Assembly: GCF_002234675.1 (NCBI RefSeq)
Contig: NC_019876.2
Location: 28,595,196-28,659,195, forward strand
Direction: 5' to 3'
Origin: Oryzias latipes
Taxonomy: Eukaryota; Chordata; Actinopteri; Beloniformes; Adrianichthyidae
Length of the DNA stretch: 64,000 bases
The notes under the pieces were generated by a model. It ran no database searches. It was not told where the DNA came from and saw only the letters and a list, made by a program, of their open reading frames with translations. Shown piece by piece: positions 22,001 through 32,485 of this stretch. The position numbers were made by a program, and so were the translations under genes. The first letter of the stretch is position 1, and each line of letters opens with the position of its first letter.

Positions 22001-25000
22001 GTGAGCTTTTCATTTCTCTCAGAATTAAAACTCTCTGGGCTTGCATGCGCTCGCTTATGTTCAAATTTATCTGCAGATTAAACGCTTCAGAGAATACTCT
22101 CATCTTGGCTATAAGCAACATTAGATTTAGTCCCATATGTTTCCGGTCAAATTTATGGAAACACTGGAGGGACTGTCTTTTTATTTGTCATTGTAATTAA
22201 GGTTTTTATAGTGTGGTATGTATATGTAATCTTTTTATCTTTGTATTTATTCTTATCATTTTTAATCAATTTATTTTTATCAAGTATTTTTTATTAACGT
22301 TTTTATTAACTGTAACTATACACTGTACCTCAACTTGTGTATTCTTGACACTGTGTATTTGTTTTAAATGTAGTGGGTCTGTGTACTCCTTTTTACTGAT
22401 TGGAGCATGAGTCTGGAATAAATTCTATCTATCTATCTATCCATCCATCTATCTAAAATGTCGGTCCAGGTACTCCTTAGAAATCCGTCCCGGGTTTCTG
22501 GGGCCGTTGTTTCCTGTATCCAGTCCCTTTTACAGGGAGTCCGGTCCAACAGTCTTTCTTGTTTTAGAAGATAAGTTCAGTGTTTTCTTTGAAGAGTTTT
22601 TGTTTCTTGGTCCGGTTTGTTGTGCAGCAAATTGGATCCAGGTTTGGAGCAGATGTTTGGTGGATGCTGCATCCAATCGGGCTTCCACTGAAACGATGTC
22701 GGTCTTTCAGGTTGTGGAAGCGGGGTTGAGAGTTGGAGCCTCTTTCAGTTACCTCCTCTCTGACTCCCATATCCTCTGTCTTTGTCGTTTTAGGTCTCCT
22801 TTTTTCTACAACTGATGGCACTCTAATTAGAGGGCAGGCCTCTCCTCTCTGACCCGCACAGGTGAATTTTGTCAGGGCAATATGCAAACTGTCAGATCGG
22901 CAGGACATGGCGCGACCGTCACCTTTATTAACCCATTTCTGGAAAGACGTCCAGCAGCCAATTTGGAACTTGTCGTTTGGTGAGAACGCAGCACATCATG
23001 AACCCAATGAGACAGAACCGGTCCTTTAGAAAACACTAACCTCTGAAGCTCTTTGCTGTCTTCTAACAGGGATTCGAGGTGTGCAAAACCAAAGGCCCTG
23101 TAGAAACAGTTTCCGTCAGGCCGTGTCTTCCGAATATGAGAGTACTTTTTGTGGAGATCCTGCGACGACATCAAAGGGCGTAATTTTAAAATCTATGCGG
23201 CAGTTGGAACATTAGTAAACCGAATGTAAGGAGAGCGAAGACGGAGGCGGAGATGCGTGAGCCCACCGACCTTGATCTTGAGCTGATAAACCATGTCGTC
23301 CTCCGCATATTCTTTCTGCAGCACCGACAGCTCCTGTCTCTCCGACACCAGGGGGTTCGTGTTGGCGATCTGCACACTCACACAAACACACATCACAGTT
23401 TGTGTTTGCACTGAGAGACTCTCTGCAACTTTTACTACAGGTTTGGATTCACACAAATGCTTTTGTTCTACTGTATTTTTCCGCACCATCAAAGAATGGC
23501 CTATTTTAAAACTGTTAAAAACAGTCGCATAGAACAGAAATTGGTGTAGTGGCACCAATGGACCGGTACCGGGCCGCGGGACACTTGGCACCGGGACGCA
23601 CAGAAAGAAAAAATAATTTCCATTTTATTGCTTTTTTTCGAGAGAAAAAAACGTTTTATTTTGAAAAGTGACCGGATTCTCTCTGTTACATCCGTCACAC
23701 TTAACGCACGTCAAAGTCGCGACACCAAACATCACGTGATACACCCCGCTAAAATTAAACACAAAAAAACAAAATGAGCAAAAAAACAAACTTCTTTAGA
23801 AAGTTGCTTTGACAAGGGGAAACGGTCCAATGAAGGGACAGAAGAGGAACCTGCACCCCCTAAAAGAGGGAAATCTGCCTTTAATAGGCAGCGGTAAACG
23901 TGCCTCAAACCCCCCCCCCCGCGGTAAACGTGTCTTGCGTTGTACCGGTCCGCGGTAACAAAAAGGTTGGGGACCACTGCACTAGATGATGCTGCGCTAA
24001 AGGGAAGGTCAACGAAAAAGTCAGAAAAGTCAGTTTGTCAAACTTTACGAATAGAATACAAACCAACATTCTGACAGCTCGGTTCACTCCCAAAACAAGT
24101 TGGTGCAATCACGATACAGTAACTCTTGAAATAGTGGACAGCCAGAACAATAACTCAACGTTGTCCAGACGTTAATGTCCATATTCGTGTCTTGTCATAA
24201 AGGAAAGCACCAAGAAGGGCCGCCTCTAAATTCACTGATGTTCATGTCGCTAGCTAGTTGGGAAGTGTTTTCTCTGTTGTGGGAAGATTTCTCCGCTATC
24301 ACTTAAAAACTATCTAGAAGTTTTAAACAGCAATTCAGACTCCACGCTGACTATTATTATTATTATGACATCACCGATTTCCAGAAGCAAGAACCTCATA
24401 AATAAATATGAACAATTAAAGCCTGTGTCCCACAGCCACTATGTACATTGATATAGCCCGGATGAAAACTGGTCACTGGTGATATAAAAGTTATACAACG
24501 GTGGTTCATGCATAAAAAGTATGTTAGACATAAGATAAACAGTCGTTGAAAGACACAGATTTGTGTATGCATCTTGCGAAAATCAAGCACAATTATAGTT
24601 TATGTAATAATTGTGTGTACAACAGGCACAAACTGTATAATTCTCAAAATTTTAAACTCAAAACCAAATTCACGTAATGATCCATCAGCTGAAACCCTCG
24701 ACGGACACCTATGCATATCGACAAACGACGAAGGCGAGAAAGAACAACATTTCATACGAGGAAAATGCTCAAAAAGTACTCGGCTGTGTGACACGACCTT
24801 GAAAAAGATTTTAATCCACGGTGATGAAAACATGAACAGTTTATAAAAATAAAATTGAAACATTTTCTCTACAAACAAAGAAGCGTTGCACTGTAGTTTA
24901 CGTTGGCCAATCTTGTAACATCGATGCCTACTAATTTCTCGTAGAAAGAAATTCCAGGGCACTGAAATTTGGAACTGTACATTCGGAATCCCCCACCAAT

Positions 25001-28000
25001 AAAAAAAGTGGAACGCCCTATATAGTGCATCGAGTAGTGCTTCATGAAGGAATTTGGACACCATCTACATTTGCAAATATACACCACAATGCATTGTGGT
25101 TGAATGACTTTTCAAGTGAAAAAAAAAGGATCATTTTCACGATATCAAGCTGTGCAATACGCATATCGCGAAAGTCTGCAGAAATTGCGATTAATGGTTA
25201 CCTTAAACGTGCACAATGGCAGCTTGAAGTATTTAAAGAATCAAATAAATCCCTTCATGCGTTTGACAATCGATGGACGCATTCACGTTGTTGACCAATC
25301 GGATAGACACATTCACGTTGTTGACCAATCGGATAGACACATTCACGTTGTTGACCAATCGGATAGACACATTCACGTTGTTGACCAATTATTTGGACAA
25401 ATTCACGGTGTTGACCAATAGGATGGACGCATTCACGTTGTTGACCAATCATTCGGATGCATTCACGTTGTTGACCAATCATTTGGACGCATTCACGTTG
25501 TTGACCAAAAATTTGGACGCATCCACGTTGTTGACCAATCGGATGGACACATTCACGTTGTTGACCAAGCATTTGGACGCATTCACGTTGTTGACCAATC
25601 ATTGGCGCATTTACGTTGTTGACCAATCGGATGGACACATTCACGTTGTTGACCAAGCATTTGGACGCATTCACATTGTTGACCAATCGGATGGACACAT
25701 TCACGTTGTTGACCAAGCATTTGGACGCATTCACGTTGTTGACCAATCATTTGACGCATTCACGTTGTTGACCAATCATTGGACGCATTCACGTTGTTGA
25801 CCAATCGGATGGACGCATTCACGTTGTTGACCAATCGGATAGAAACATTCACGTTGTTGACCAATTATTTGGACAAATTCACGGTGTTGACCAATAGGAT
25901 GGACGCATTCACGTTGTTGACCAAGCATTTGGACGCATTCACGTTGTTGACCAATCATTGGACGCATTCACGTTGTTGACCAATCGGATGGACTCATTCA
26001 CGATGTTGACCAAGCATTTGGACGTATTCACGTTGTTGACCAATCGGATGGACACATTCACGGTGTTGACCAACTATTTGGACACATTCACGTTGTTGAC
26101 CAATCATTGGACGCATTCAGGTTGTTGACCAAGCATTTGGATGCATTCACGTTGTTAACCAATTATTTGGACAAATTCAGTGTTGACCAATCGGATGGAC
26201 ACATTCACGTTGTTGACCAATTATTTGGACAAATTCACAATGTTTACCAATCGGATGGACACATTCACGTTGTTGACCAATCATTGGACGCATTCACGTT
26301 GTTGACCAATCATTGGACGCATTCACGTTGTTGACCAATTATTTGGACAAATTCAGTGTTGACCAATCGGATGGACACATTCACGTTGTTGACCAATTAT
26401 TTGGACAAATTCACAGTGTTTACCAATCGGATGGACACATTCACGTTGTTGAACAATCATTGGACGCATTCACGTTGTTGACCAATCATTGGACGCATTC
26501 ACGTTGTTGACCAATTATTTGGACAAATTCACAGTGTTTACCAATCGGATGAACACATTCACGTTGTTGACCAATCATTGGACGCATTCACGTTGTTGAC
26601 CAATCATTGGATGCATTCACGTTGTTGACCAATTATTTGGACAAATTCAGTGTTGACCAATCGGATGGACACATTCACGTTGTTGACCAATTATTTGGAC
26701 AAATTCACAGTGTTTACCAATCGGATGGACACATTCACGTTGTTGACCAGTCATTGGACGCAGTCACGTTGTTGACCAATCATTGGACGCATTCACGTTG
26801 TTGACCAATTATTTGGACAAATTCACAGTGTTTACCAATCGGATGGACACATTCACGTTGTTGACCAAGCATTTGGATGCATTCACGTTGTTGACCAATC
26901 ATTTGGACAAATTCAGTGTTGACCAATCGGATGGACACATTCACGATGTTGACCAATTATTTGGACATATTCACAGTGTTGACAAATCGGATGGACACAT
27001 TCACGTTGTTGACCAATCATTGGACGCATTCAGGTTGTTGACCAATTATTTGGACGCATTCACGTTGTTGACCAATCGGATGGACACATTCACGTTGTTG
27101 ACCAAACATTTGGACGCATTCACGTTGTTGACCAATCATTGGACGCATTCACGTTTTTGACCAATCGGATGGACTCATTCACGATGTTGACCAAGCATTT
27201 GGACGCATTCACGTTGTTGACCAATCGGATGGACACATTCACGGTGTTGACCAACTATTTGGACACATTCACGTTGTTGACCAATCATTGGTGCATTCAG
27301 GTTGTTGACCAAGAATTTGGATGCATTCACGTTGTTGACCAATTATTTGGACAAATTCAGTGTTGACCAATCGGATGGACACATTCACGTTGTTGACCAA
27401 GCATTTGGACGCATTCACGTTGTTGACCAAGCATTTGGACGCATTCACGTTGTTGACCAATCATTGGATGCATTCACGTTGTTGACCAATCGGATGGACG
27501 CATTCACGTTGTTGACCAATCGGATGGACGCATTCACGTTGTTGACCAATCGGATGGACACATTCACGTTGTGGACCAAGCATTTGGACGCATTCACGTT
27601 GTTGACCAATCATTGGACGCATTCACGTTGTTGACCAATCGGATGGAGCCCTTTCATGTCAATTTCTGCCTCCTATGTAGATGAGTGTCATTTTAAGTAT
27701 AATGCATGTTGGCCCTTACTTAAATGAACTGTTGCAGTGGAATAGAAATAATGTTTTCGGTTGTTTTGCTATTTGTTCATGTATTGCAAGTTCCATCGTC
27801 AACGCAATATAGATCACTAAAATGGCAAATCTAGAGTTTTCCTCATTCCATTTAAAGATTTTCTTAAACTTCAACTCTCTGAAACGTGAAGATCCAGACG
27901 TGATCATCACAGACATCAGACCAGTACCGAGCTCAGCATCTGAGCCCGGTCCAGTGATGGGGTTTCCTCACCTCCTGCTGGATCCGGTCCTGCTGAGCGA

Positions 28001-28748
28001 TGATGGCCTCATCATGCGCGAGGCAGTTCACACCTGGAAGACACGAGCGCTTTTAGCTTTACCTGAGAGCAGCAGCAGCAGCCACAACAACAGCACCACA
28101 GAACTCTCTAGAACCTAGAGCCACTCCAAAGTACAAAGCAGATTCAAAGATCGTCTCTGCATCGTCCGCTGCACTGGTTGGGAAATAAAAACAAAGTCGG
28201 CGCGCGCGTTTTTGGGGGAAAAAAAACTCACGAAACGCGAGTCAAAGGGTAGCAGCACAGGATGCTGATGAGGGTTCAAAAACAAGTTGGATGTCGTCTG
28301 AACCCATCAGAACCGGTACCGCTGTCTGTCTGTCTCTGTGACAGACACAGACAGACAGACAGCTAAAGGGTTTAGCTCATGATGATGCTGCGTCAAAACA
28401 AAACTAATTATCAACGAAAAGACATCCGTCCTGCAGAGTCTGCATGGGTTCTGGCCTCCGACGGGTCCTCATCGAGCTCTGGCACTGGGGGAGGGGGGCT
28501 ATCGGTCGGCCGCTGCACTACAGCGTTTCCTTTGTGTGGCTCGGTTATCGTTAGCCGAGCAGCTGCGACCCGTTTACACTTCAGTCTACCGGAGCATCGG
28601 GCGGACATCATCCCGCTCGGAGCTCCGGTCACATCCGGTCCGGATGTTCGGCAGAACTGACAGGTCGGCACGCGGGGTTTTTCGTGCCACAGGGGCTCCT
28701 CTCACCCTCCATCTCTCCCTGTGATGATTCCTGCTGTTCCTCCGCCAT
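16069..28748 (-). CDS. otub1: Otubain 1, OTU-family deubiquitinase
   Basis: Seven coding exons on the minus strand: 28706-28748, 27972-28033, 23271-23369, 23041-23159, 19313-19397, 17831-18025 and 16069-16266; sizes 43, 62, 99, 119, 85, 195 and 198 nt sum to 266 codons plus stop (human OTUB1 is 271 aa). The protein starts MAEEQQESSQGEMEGVNCLA, continues NPLVSERQELSVL and RKTRPDGNCFYRAFGF with catalytic Asp83 and Cys86, then GFTEFTIEDFHNT, SDYVVVYLRLLTSGYLQRE, IEGGRSIKEFCQQ, and KESDHIHIIALAQAL, VEYMDRGEGG and YRPGHYDILYK with His260 at the C-terminus. OTUB1 cleaves Lys48-linked ubiquitin chains and, without catalysis, blocks Ubc13-type E2 enzymes; the N-terminal helix used for that is present. 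The start ATG has the context CTAAGATGGCG. Introns 2, 4, 5 and 6 are loaded with repeats, including a 2.4-kb minisatellite and a giant hairpin. The coding sequence is intact. Confidence 0.97.
16332..17812. mobile_element. Foldback-like element: long inverted repeat filling otub1 intron 6
   Basis: The left arm (about 16332-16790) and right arm (about 17345-17812) are inverted copies of each other. Matches include TTCATTGAACGAG (16349) with CTCGTTCAATGA (17782), GAGTGGATTCAGGAAC with its counterpart near 17750, GTCACTTGGGGGCGGTAACC (16506) with its inverse near 17605, and an ACTTTAGTTA...CAGAGCTAC block (16709) with its inverse near 17395-17425. The loop holds a SINE. The element leaves only about 65 bp to exon 7 and 20 bp to exon 6. 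Confidence 0.85.
16925..17327 (-). mobile_element. tRNA-headed SINE with perfect target duplication
   Basis: On the minus strand it begins GGGCTGCACGGTGGCGCAG, has a tRNA-like A box (TGGTTAGCGCTC) and B box (GGTTCAAGTCC), a body including ACATGCAAACTCC, and an (AATG)n tail (plus-strand CATT repeats at 16926-16941). Perfect 13-bp direct repeats TTAGTTACATAGG flank it at 16912-16924 and 17328-17340. Confidence 0.93.
18381..19165. mobile_element. hAT-like non-autonomous element in otub1 intron 5
   Basis: Ends CAGGGGTTCTCA and TGAGATCCCCTG are inverted repeats. Flanking octamers GTCTAAAG (18373-18380) and GTTTACAG (19166-19173) match at 6 of 8 bases, as expected of an aged 8-bp target duplication. 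'GGGCCAAATTTAG' and 'CGGGCCGCG' near the ends are typical of the family. No transposase. Confidence 0.7.
19510..19805. repeat. Dispersed repeat F, copy 1
   Basis: Matches 54045-54290: GATGATCACGATGTGTTAAA, GTTTTAAAGAA(A/G)CC(G/A)GC, and CACACCCAGCAGCCAATCA. In otub1 intron 4. Confidence 0.75.
20330..20640. repeat. Dispersed repeat H, copy 1
   Basis: Shares AATGCGGGAC(G/A)GC and TCTGAATGATG(C/T)CATGAATCC with 42930-43240. The stretch CTTCTCCCATCAGGGGTCGCCACA at its left is a common fish repeat motif. Confidence 0.5.
20662..21413. mobile_element. MITE with palindromic GCCGCG ends in otub1 intron 4
   Basis: Left end TAGCCGCGGTTACATGGGCA, right end TGCCCATGTAAACGCGGCTA; about 20-bp inverted repeats that read as TA-flanked. 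Internal sub-terminal repeats of CGATCGGA recur near both ends. No transposase frame. Confidence 0.8.
21690..22450 (+). mobile_element. LINE 3' fragment with TCTA tail
   Basis: A 165-aa open frame (21703-22200) carries the C-terminal RT tail of a Jockey-superfamily LINE: TNKIKYLGHVVSEDLSDDAD, KVTLFKAFCTPLYTAHLWAN, KLQVAYNDALRVLLNKPRR. A 3' UTR and GGAATAAATTCTATCTATC tail end the copy at about 22450. 5' truncated; in otub1 intron 4, opposite to the gene. Confidence 0.85.
23545..23985. mobile_element. hAT-like remnant in otub1 intron 2
   Basis: The left end TAGTGGCACCAATGGACCGG resembles, and the right end GGTTGGGGACCACTG equals, the ends of the hAT element at 29252-29862. Internal ATGAGCAAAAAAACAAACTT and GGACCGG/CCGGTCC parts also match. 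No clear target duplication. Confidence 0.65.
24260..25060. mobile_element. MITE-C, copy 1, in otub1 intron 2 (interrupted by MITE-A)
   Basis: Blocks such as AATTCAGACTCCACGCTGAC at the left, and TTCCAGGGCACTGAAATTTG plus GGAATTTGGACACC at the right, are shared with 31620-31890, 37375-37560 and 55367-55812. A MITE-A interrupts it at 24416-24805. Confidence 0.65.
24416..24805 (-). mobile_element. MITE-A, copy 2, nested in MITE-C
   Basis: Starts at TTAA (24416) then AGCCTGTGTCCCACAGCCAC and ends CGGCTGTGTGACACGACCTT; internal ACCCTCGACGGACACCT and CACGTAATGATCC match other copies on the opposite strand. Internally deleted relative to the 56-kb copy. Confidence 0.75.
25262..27650. repeat. 30-bp minisatellite, about 80 units, in otub1 intron 2
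   Basis: Tandem units of 28-31 bp with core CATTCACGTTGTTGACCAAT followed by variants CGGATGGA, CATTTGGA, CATTGGA or TATTTGGA. As most units are 30 bp, 10-residue repeats (TFTLLTNRMD on plus, GQQRECVHPI on minus) stay open for long runs in several frames; these are not genes. A higher-order period of about 176 bp is visible from 26158 to 26800. Confidence 0.97.
28321..28366. repeat. Short near-perfect hairpin in otub1 intron 1
   Basis: GCTGTCTGTCTGTCTCTGT is followed by ACAGACAGACAGACAGC as an inverted copy with a tiny loop. Made of simple (GTCT)/(AGAC) repeats. Confidence 0.7.
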
Positions 28749-28784
28749 CTTAGCTGTGGAAATCTGTTTCCTCCTTCTTCATGA

Positions 28785-28820
28785 CCTCAGCGATGACGCA
28801 CTTCCGGGCGGCCGCTTTGC
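28785..28820 (-). promoter_or_regulatory. otub1: Candidate otub1 core promoter elements
   Basis: Thirty to 70 bases upstream of the start codon the minus strand reads GGCCGCCCGGAAGTGCGTCAT: an ETS site (CCGGAAGTG) next to a CRE-like TGCGTCA, a common layout in TATA-less housekeeping promoters. CpG-rich surroundings fit. No start site can be fixed. Confidence 0.45.
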
Positions 28821-29251
28821 TCTTTTTAAAACACACAAACACGATAAAGTCAACACAAACTGTTGTTGTTTTTTTATACTACACACACAGGAGAAACAAC
28901 AATAGTGTCACCGGAACAATAACTTTGTCCTGGACTGAAAAGACCATTTTTGTCTCACAATTCTTCCTAAATTTGACCCGCCATTCACTCAAAAACTCTG
29001 ACAGGTACAGAAAAAATAAAACAAAAATACAAATTATTTTTTACTTGAGGATGTGACGTCCTCACAGACTTGGACTTCTCAAATTATGAAACCATCCGTT
29101 TATAAATTGGAAAAAAGGAGGAACCCCCCCCCCCCCCCACTTAATTTATAAAGCTGTAGTCTTAAGGTCGTGTCAAACAACCACCACGTACATTTTGTGC
29201 ATTTTCAGTGTATGAAATCTCAGTCCTCCGTGATCCATGCGTGATCTACGT

Positions 29252-29862
29252 CAGTGGTCCCCAACCGTATTCATGCCACGGACCGGTATGACATCACACA
29301 AACTTTCACGGACCGGTATTTCAAGTATAGGCGGATGATTATTGTAGCAATACTAGGATGAGGGAGGATCAAATACGTGACAAGACGAACTCTGTGCTTT
29401 TAGTTTGACTCGCTTAAAAGTTGACATCGCACAGGTCTCATCATCATCTCCCCTTCCCACACTCTCGTGGTGCAAAAAAAGGTACTGTCTATTAAATTTA
29501 GCTTTCTTATTTTGGAAGTTGAAGGCTCTTCTTCTTTCTCCTGGCTGGGCATTTTCCCCTCGGCAAAGAAACTTTCCAAAGACATTTTGTTTTTTACTCA
29601 TTTTGCTAGTTCCTGGATTTTATTTTAGCGGTAACTTAACACGTGACCGAGAAGAGCGCCTTGGAATGCGTCAAAAATGACATAGACTGATGTACCAAAG
29701 AATTGGGCAATTTTTCAAAATAAAACATCTTTCAGATTCCGAAATAAATAAAACAGAAGTAATGCAAGTTATATATTCTTTCTCTGCAGCCCGGTACCAA
29801 ATGACCCCAAATGACCCCCGGAGCGGGCAGATATCCGGGAGCCCGGGGGTTGGGGACCACTG
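29252..29862 (-). mobile_element. hAT non-autonomous element with perfect 8-bp target duplication
   Basis: Ends CAGTGGTCCCCAACC and GGTTGGGGACCACTG are perfect inverted repeats; ATCTACGT flanks both sides (29244-29251 and 29863-29870), and that octamer is the uninterrupted MITE-A sequence. Minus-strand frames beginning MSKKQ and MSLESFFAEGKMPSQ look like the N-terminus of a hAT transposase, frameshifted, with the rest deleted. Confidence 0.93.
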
Positions 29863-30356
29863 ATCTACGTCATTCATAAATGTTTCTTGCGTTTGTCGAT
29901 GTGTTCAGATGTCCCTCGAGGGTTTCAGACGACGGGTTTTAACGTGAATTCAGTTTTGTTCTGTTAAAAATTTTTGGTCGGTTGAGAATTACGCAATTTA
30001 CGTAGTTTATACGCAATTATTACATAAATCTTCTGCAATTACGTGTGATTTTTGTGAGATACACAAATGTGTGTCTTTCCAGGAGCGTTCCACGTTTGTC
30101 TAACAGACTTTTCATGCATGAACCACTGATGTGTAACTTTTAGATCACGTACACGGCGCACAGATCACGTTCAGATGACATCATTGATGCCTGAATCACT
30201 AATGAACTGCATGTAATTAGCGCAATAATCATTAACGGTTCATGTTCCACGTTGGGTTACGTCTTCTTTGTGTGGATTATACTTTTTTTTCGTGTTTTTT
30301 AACATGTTTATTCATGATAAATCTGTGAAAATTTCACGTAAAGACCACGGCTCTGT

Positions 30357-30965
30357 CCGATTTCCCACCCTAACCCCTAACCAGTGGCGGTTCTACCCTG
30401 AATTACTCCCCGGGCGAGACCCTCCTCTGCCCCCCCCCCCCCCCCCCCCCCCATTAGAGTCACTTTGTCCATTTATTGTAACTGAAACTAAGAAATTGAT
30501 ATAAAAAAAAAGATGTTTATCAGAATTCTGCACTGCATTATAACAGTTATAGGAACATAAAAATTAAAAGACTATCAGCATGGCAAAAATACCGTTAGGA
30601 AATATTTAATCAAACACAAATAAATAATCTAAAATAAATATTATAAACTACAAATCACACTAATAACACACTAGAATAAATGTAACTGCAGCACTAAGAA
30701 CAGAAAACACTAACTAAAACCTAACCTTTGTGGCCTTCCTTGATGCAAGTTTGTCAATAATAAATCATATAAAATCTGCTTCCCTACTGAATGATTGATA
30801 CTAACAACAGCAGGTTAGTGAGTTGCTCCTGAGACTTTGGTGATCTCAGGTATGACTTGATCAACTGGAGTTTTGAAAAGCTAACAGCTGCAGCAGCTGC
30901 AGCATCAGCAGCATCAGCAGCAGCAGCAGCAGCTGCAGCAGCATCAGCAGCAGCATCAGCAGCAT

Positions 30966-31025
<60 letters not shown>

Positions 31026-31893
31026 GCTACCATCACAGCTCATTTAACATTATGAACTAATATACAACAGTAAAACACAACAAAAACTTTGTGACACAGC
31101 AGACAGACACACGAATCATAACTAATGTTACAAGTTAAGGCAGAGCAAACATTTAAGAAGAAAATCTTAAAAATGACGTTATTTAAAATATTTGGGCCTA
31201 CTTCAGTTTTGGTCATGATAGACCAAACAAGAGATTTTTCCTCTGCAACGTTGTTGTTGTTGTAGGGCAGGTAGCATTCAAATTTAGAAAACGTGCATCT
31301 AGCTATGCTATATTACCCTTTTCTTTGTCTCTTTTCTCCTCTTTTTCTTTTCTTTTCTTTCTAAATTGGGCACCAGCTTTGACCTTTTTTCTCCATATTT
31401 CAGATGTTTTTGCATTTAGCATAAATGTCCTCACAAAAGCATCAAGTCTGTCGACTAAACCAACTGTCACCTTAGTGAAAACATTGTTTTATTTTCCCAT
31501 TTTTTATTTGGGCATTTCACACAAAAATAACCAAAAAAGCATGATTTTTTATACCTGTTTTATACCCGCACTACTTTTAAAATGGCAAATAGGATGTCAT
31601 CCATTTCAAGAAGTTAAAATCTAATAAATATGAGCGTTTTGCGACGATTATTTATGAGCCCAGAGTCTTCTAAAGATATAAACGTTGATGGTTTATTAAA
31701 AATTATAAAAATTGATCCGTTCAATGCATTGAGGGTTATATTCGTCAATCTAGTGAGCATCAATGCACGCTGGTTTTTCGTAGAGACTTCTGGGACATTT
31801 CTAGAGCACTGGATTTTGGAATTGTAGATTCGGACAGAACTACAAAATGGGGAACGCGCTAAATAGTGAGTAGAGAAGGAATTCGGACACAAC
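30357..31893. mobile_element. MITE-C, copy 2, nested in MITE-A and carrying extra insertions
   Basis: The left end GTCCGATTTCCCACCCTAAC and right end GGAATTCGGACACAACCCAC are inverted copies; the right part (31620-31890) matches 55560-55810. From 30383 a CAGTGGCGGTTCTACCCTG start and a C run (about 30431-30452) suggest another hAT-like element inside it, whose right end I could not locate. Confidence 0.65.
30887..31024. repeat. (CAG)n trinucleotide tract
   Basis: About 138 bp of CAG/GCA units with CAT and CTG interruptions. Open frames for poly-Ala/Ser (plus) and poly-Leu (minus) are produced by it. No gene context. Confidence 0.95.
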
Positions 31894-32485
31894 CCACAAC
31901 CCCTCTCACTGTTTCCACATCTATTCACGCATGACCAATTTTCATCCGTGTAAAATGTGCAAAATGTACATATTAGCTTTATGACACGGCCTTAAAGCTG
32001 AATTTCTCAAGACGCTACACAAAAGGTGGGAAACAGGAAACCAAGCTAAAGTAATTCTGATAAACAGTGAAAAGGTTTTGTTTGCTTAAACGCACTTATT
32101 TTCTTTAAACAAACAGTTATTCCCGTAGTAAACCCATCTACGAAACCATCGTTTAATAATGGTGACACTATTTATCTGTGCAGTCTGAGACATACCCGCT
32201 CACCTGAAATCAAGATTCTTCTTTTAACTTTTTCCTTCTGTTTTTTTTTTTATTAGGCTGCTTCAGGTAAAACTAAAACAATCTTTTTCTTTTAATCTGT
32301 TGTTTTCAAATGACTCTTTTCCTAAAAAAGGTAATTTTGGGTTTAAAAAGAGACAACTATCATCACTCAAACATGTTCTACCCAAATCTCTGGCGTCCAC
32401 CTGAACGCTAGCGTTTCTTTTTGCATTGAGCTCTGAGTTTATCCGGAGGGCATCTCAGCAGATGTCCCTCCCAACTGGATCCATA

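Larger units (their letters stand above)
29162..31995 (+). mobile_element. MITE-A, copy 3, with several nested insertions
   Basis: TTAA at 29162-29165 followed by GGTCGTGTCAAAC, and GACACGGCC followed by TTAA at 31992-31995: matching ends with intact TTAA duplications. Its interior is split by a hAT element (29252-29862) and, from about 30357 to 31893, by a MITE-C with further material inside. Confidence 0.85.

Noticed and set aside
25255-27634. Long open frames on both strands with 10-residue repeats (TFTLLTNRMD, GQQRECVHPI)
   Set aside because: The 30-bp repeat is a multiple of three and stop-free in several frames; the frames follow the array boundaries and have no gene signals.
25262-27650. 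CRISPR-like look of regular repeats with variable parts
   Set aside because: Tandem units without unique spacers, vertebrate intron context, no cas genes.
30857-31060. Poly-Ala/Ser or poly-Leu protein
   Set aside because: CAG tract without splice or start support.
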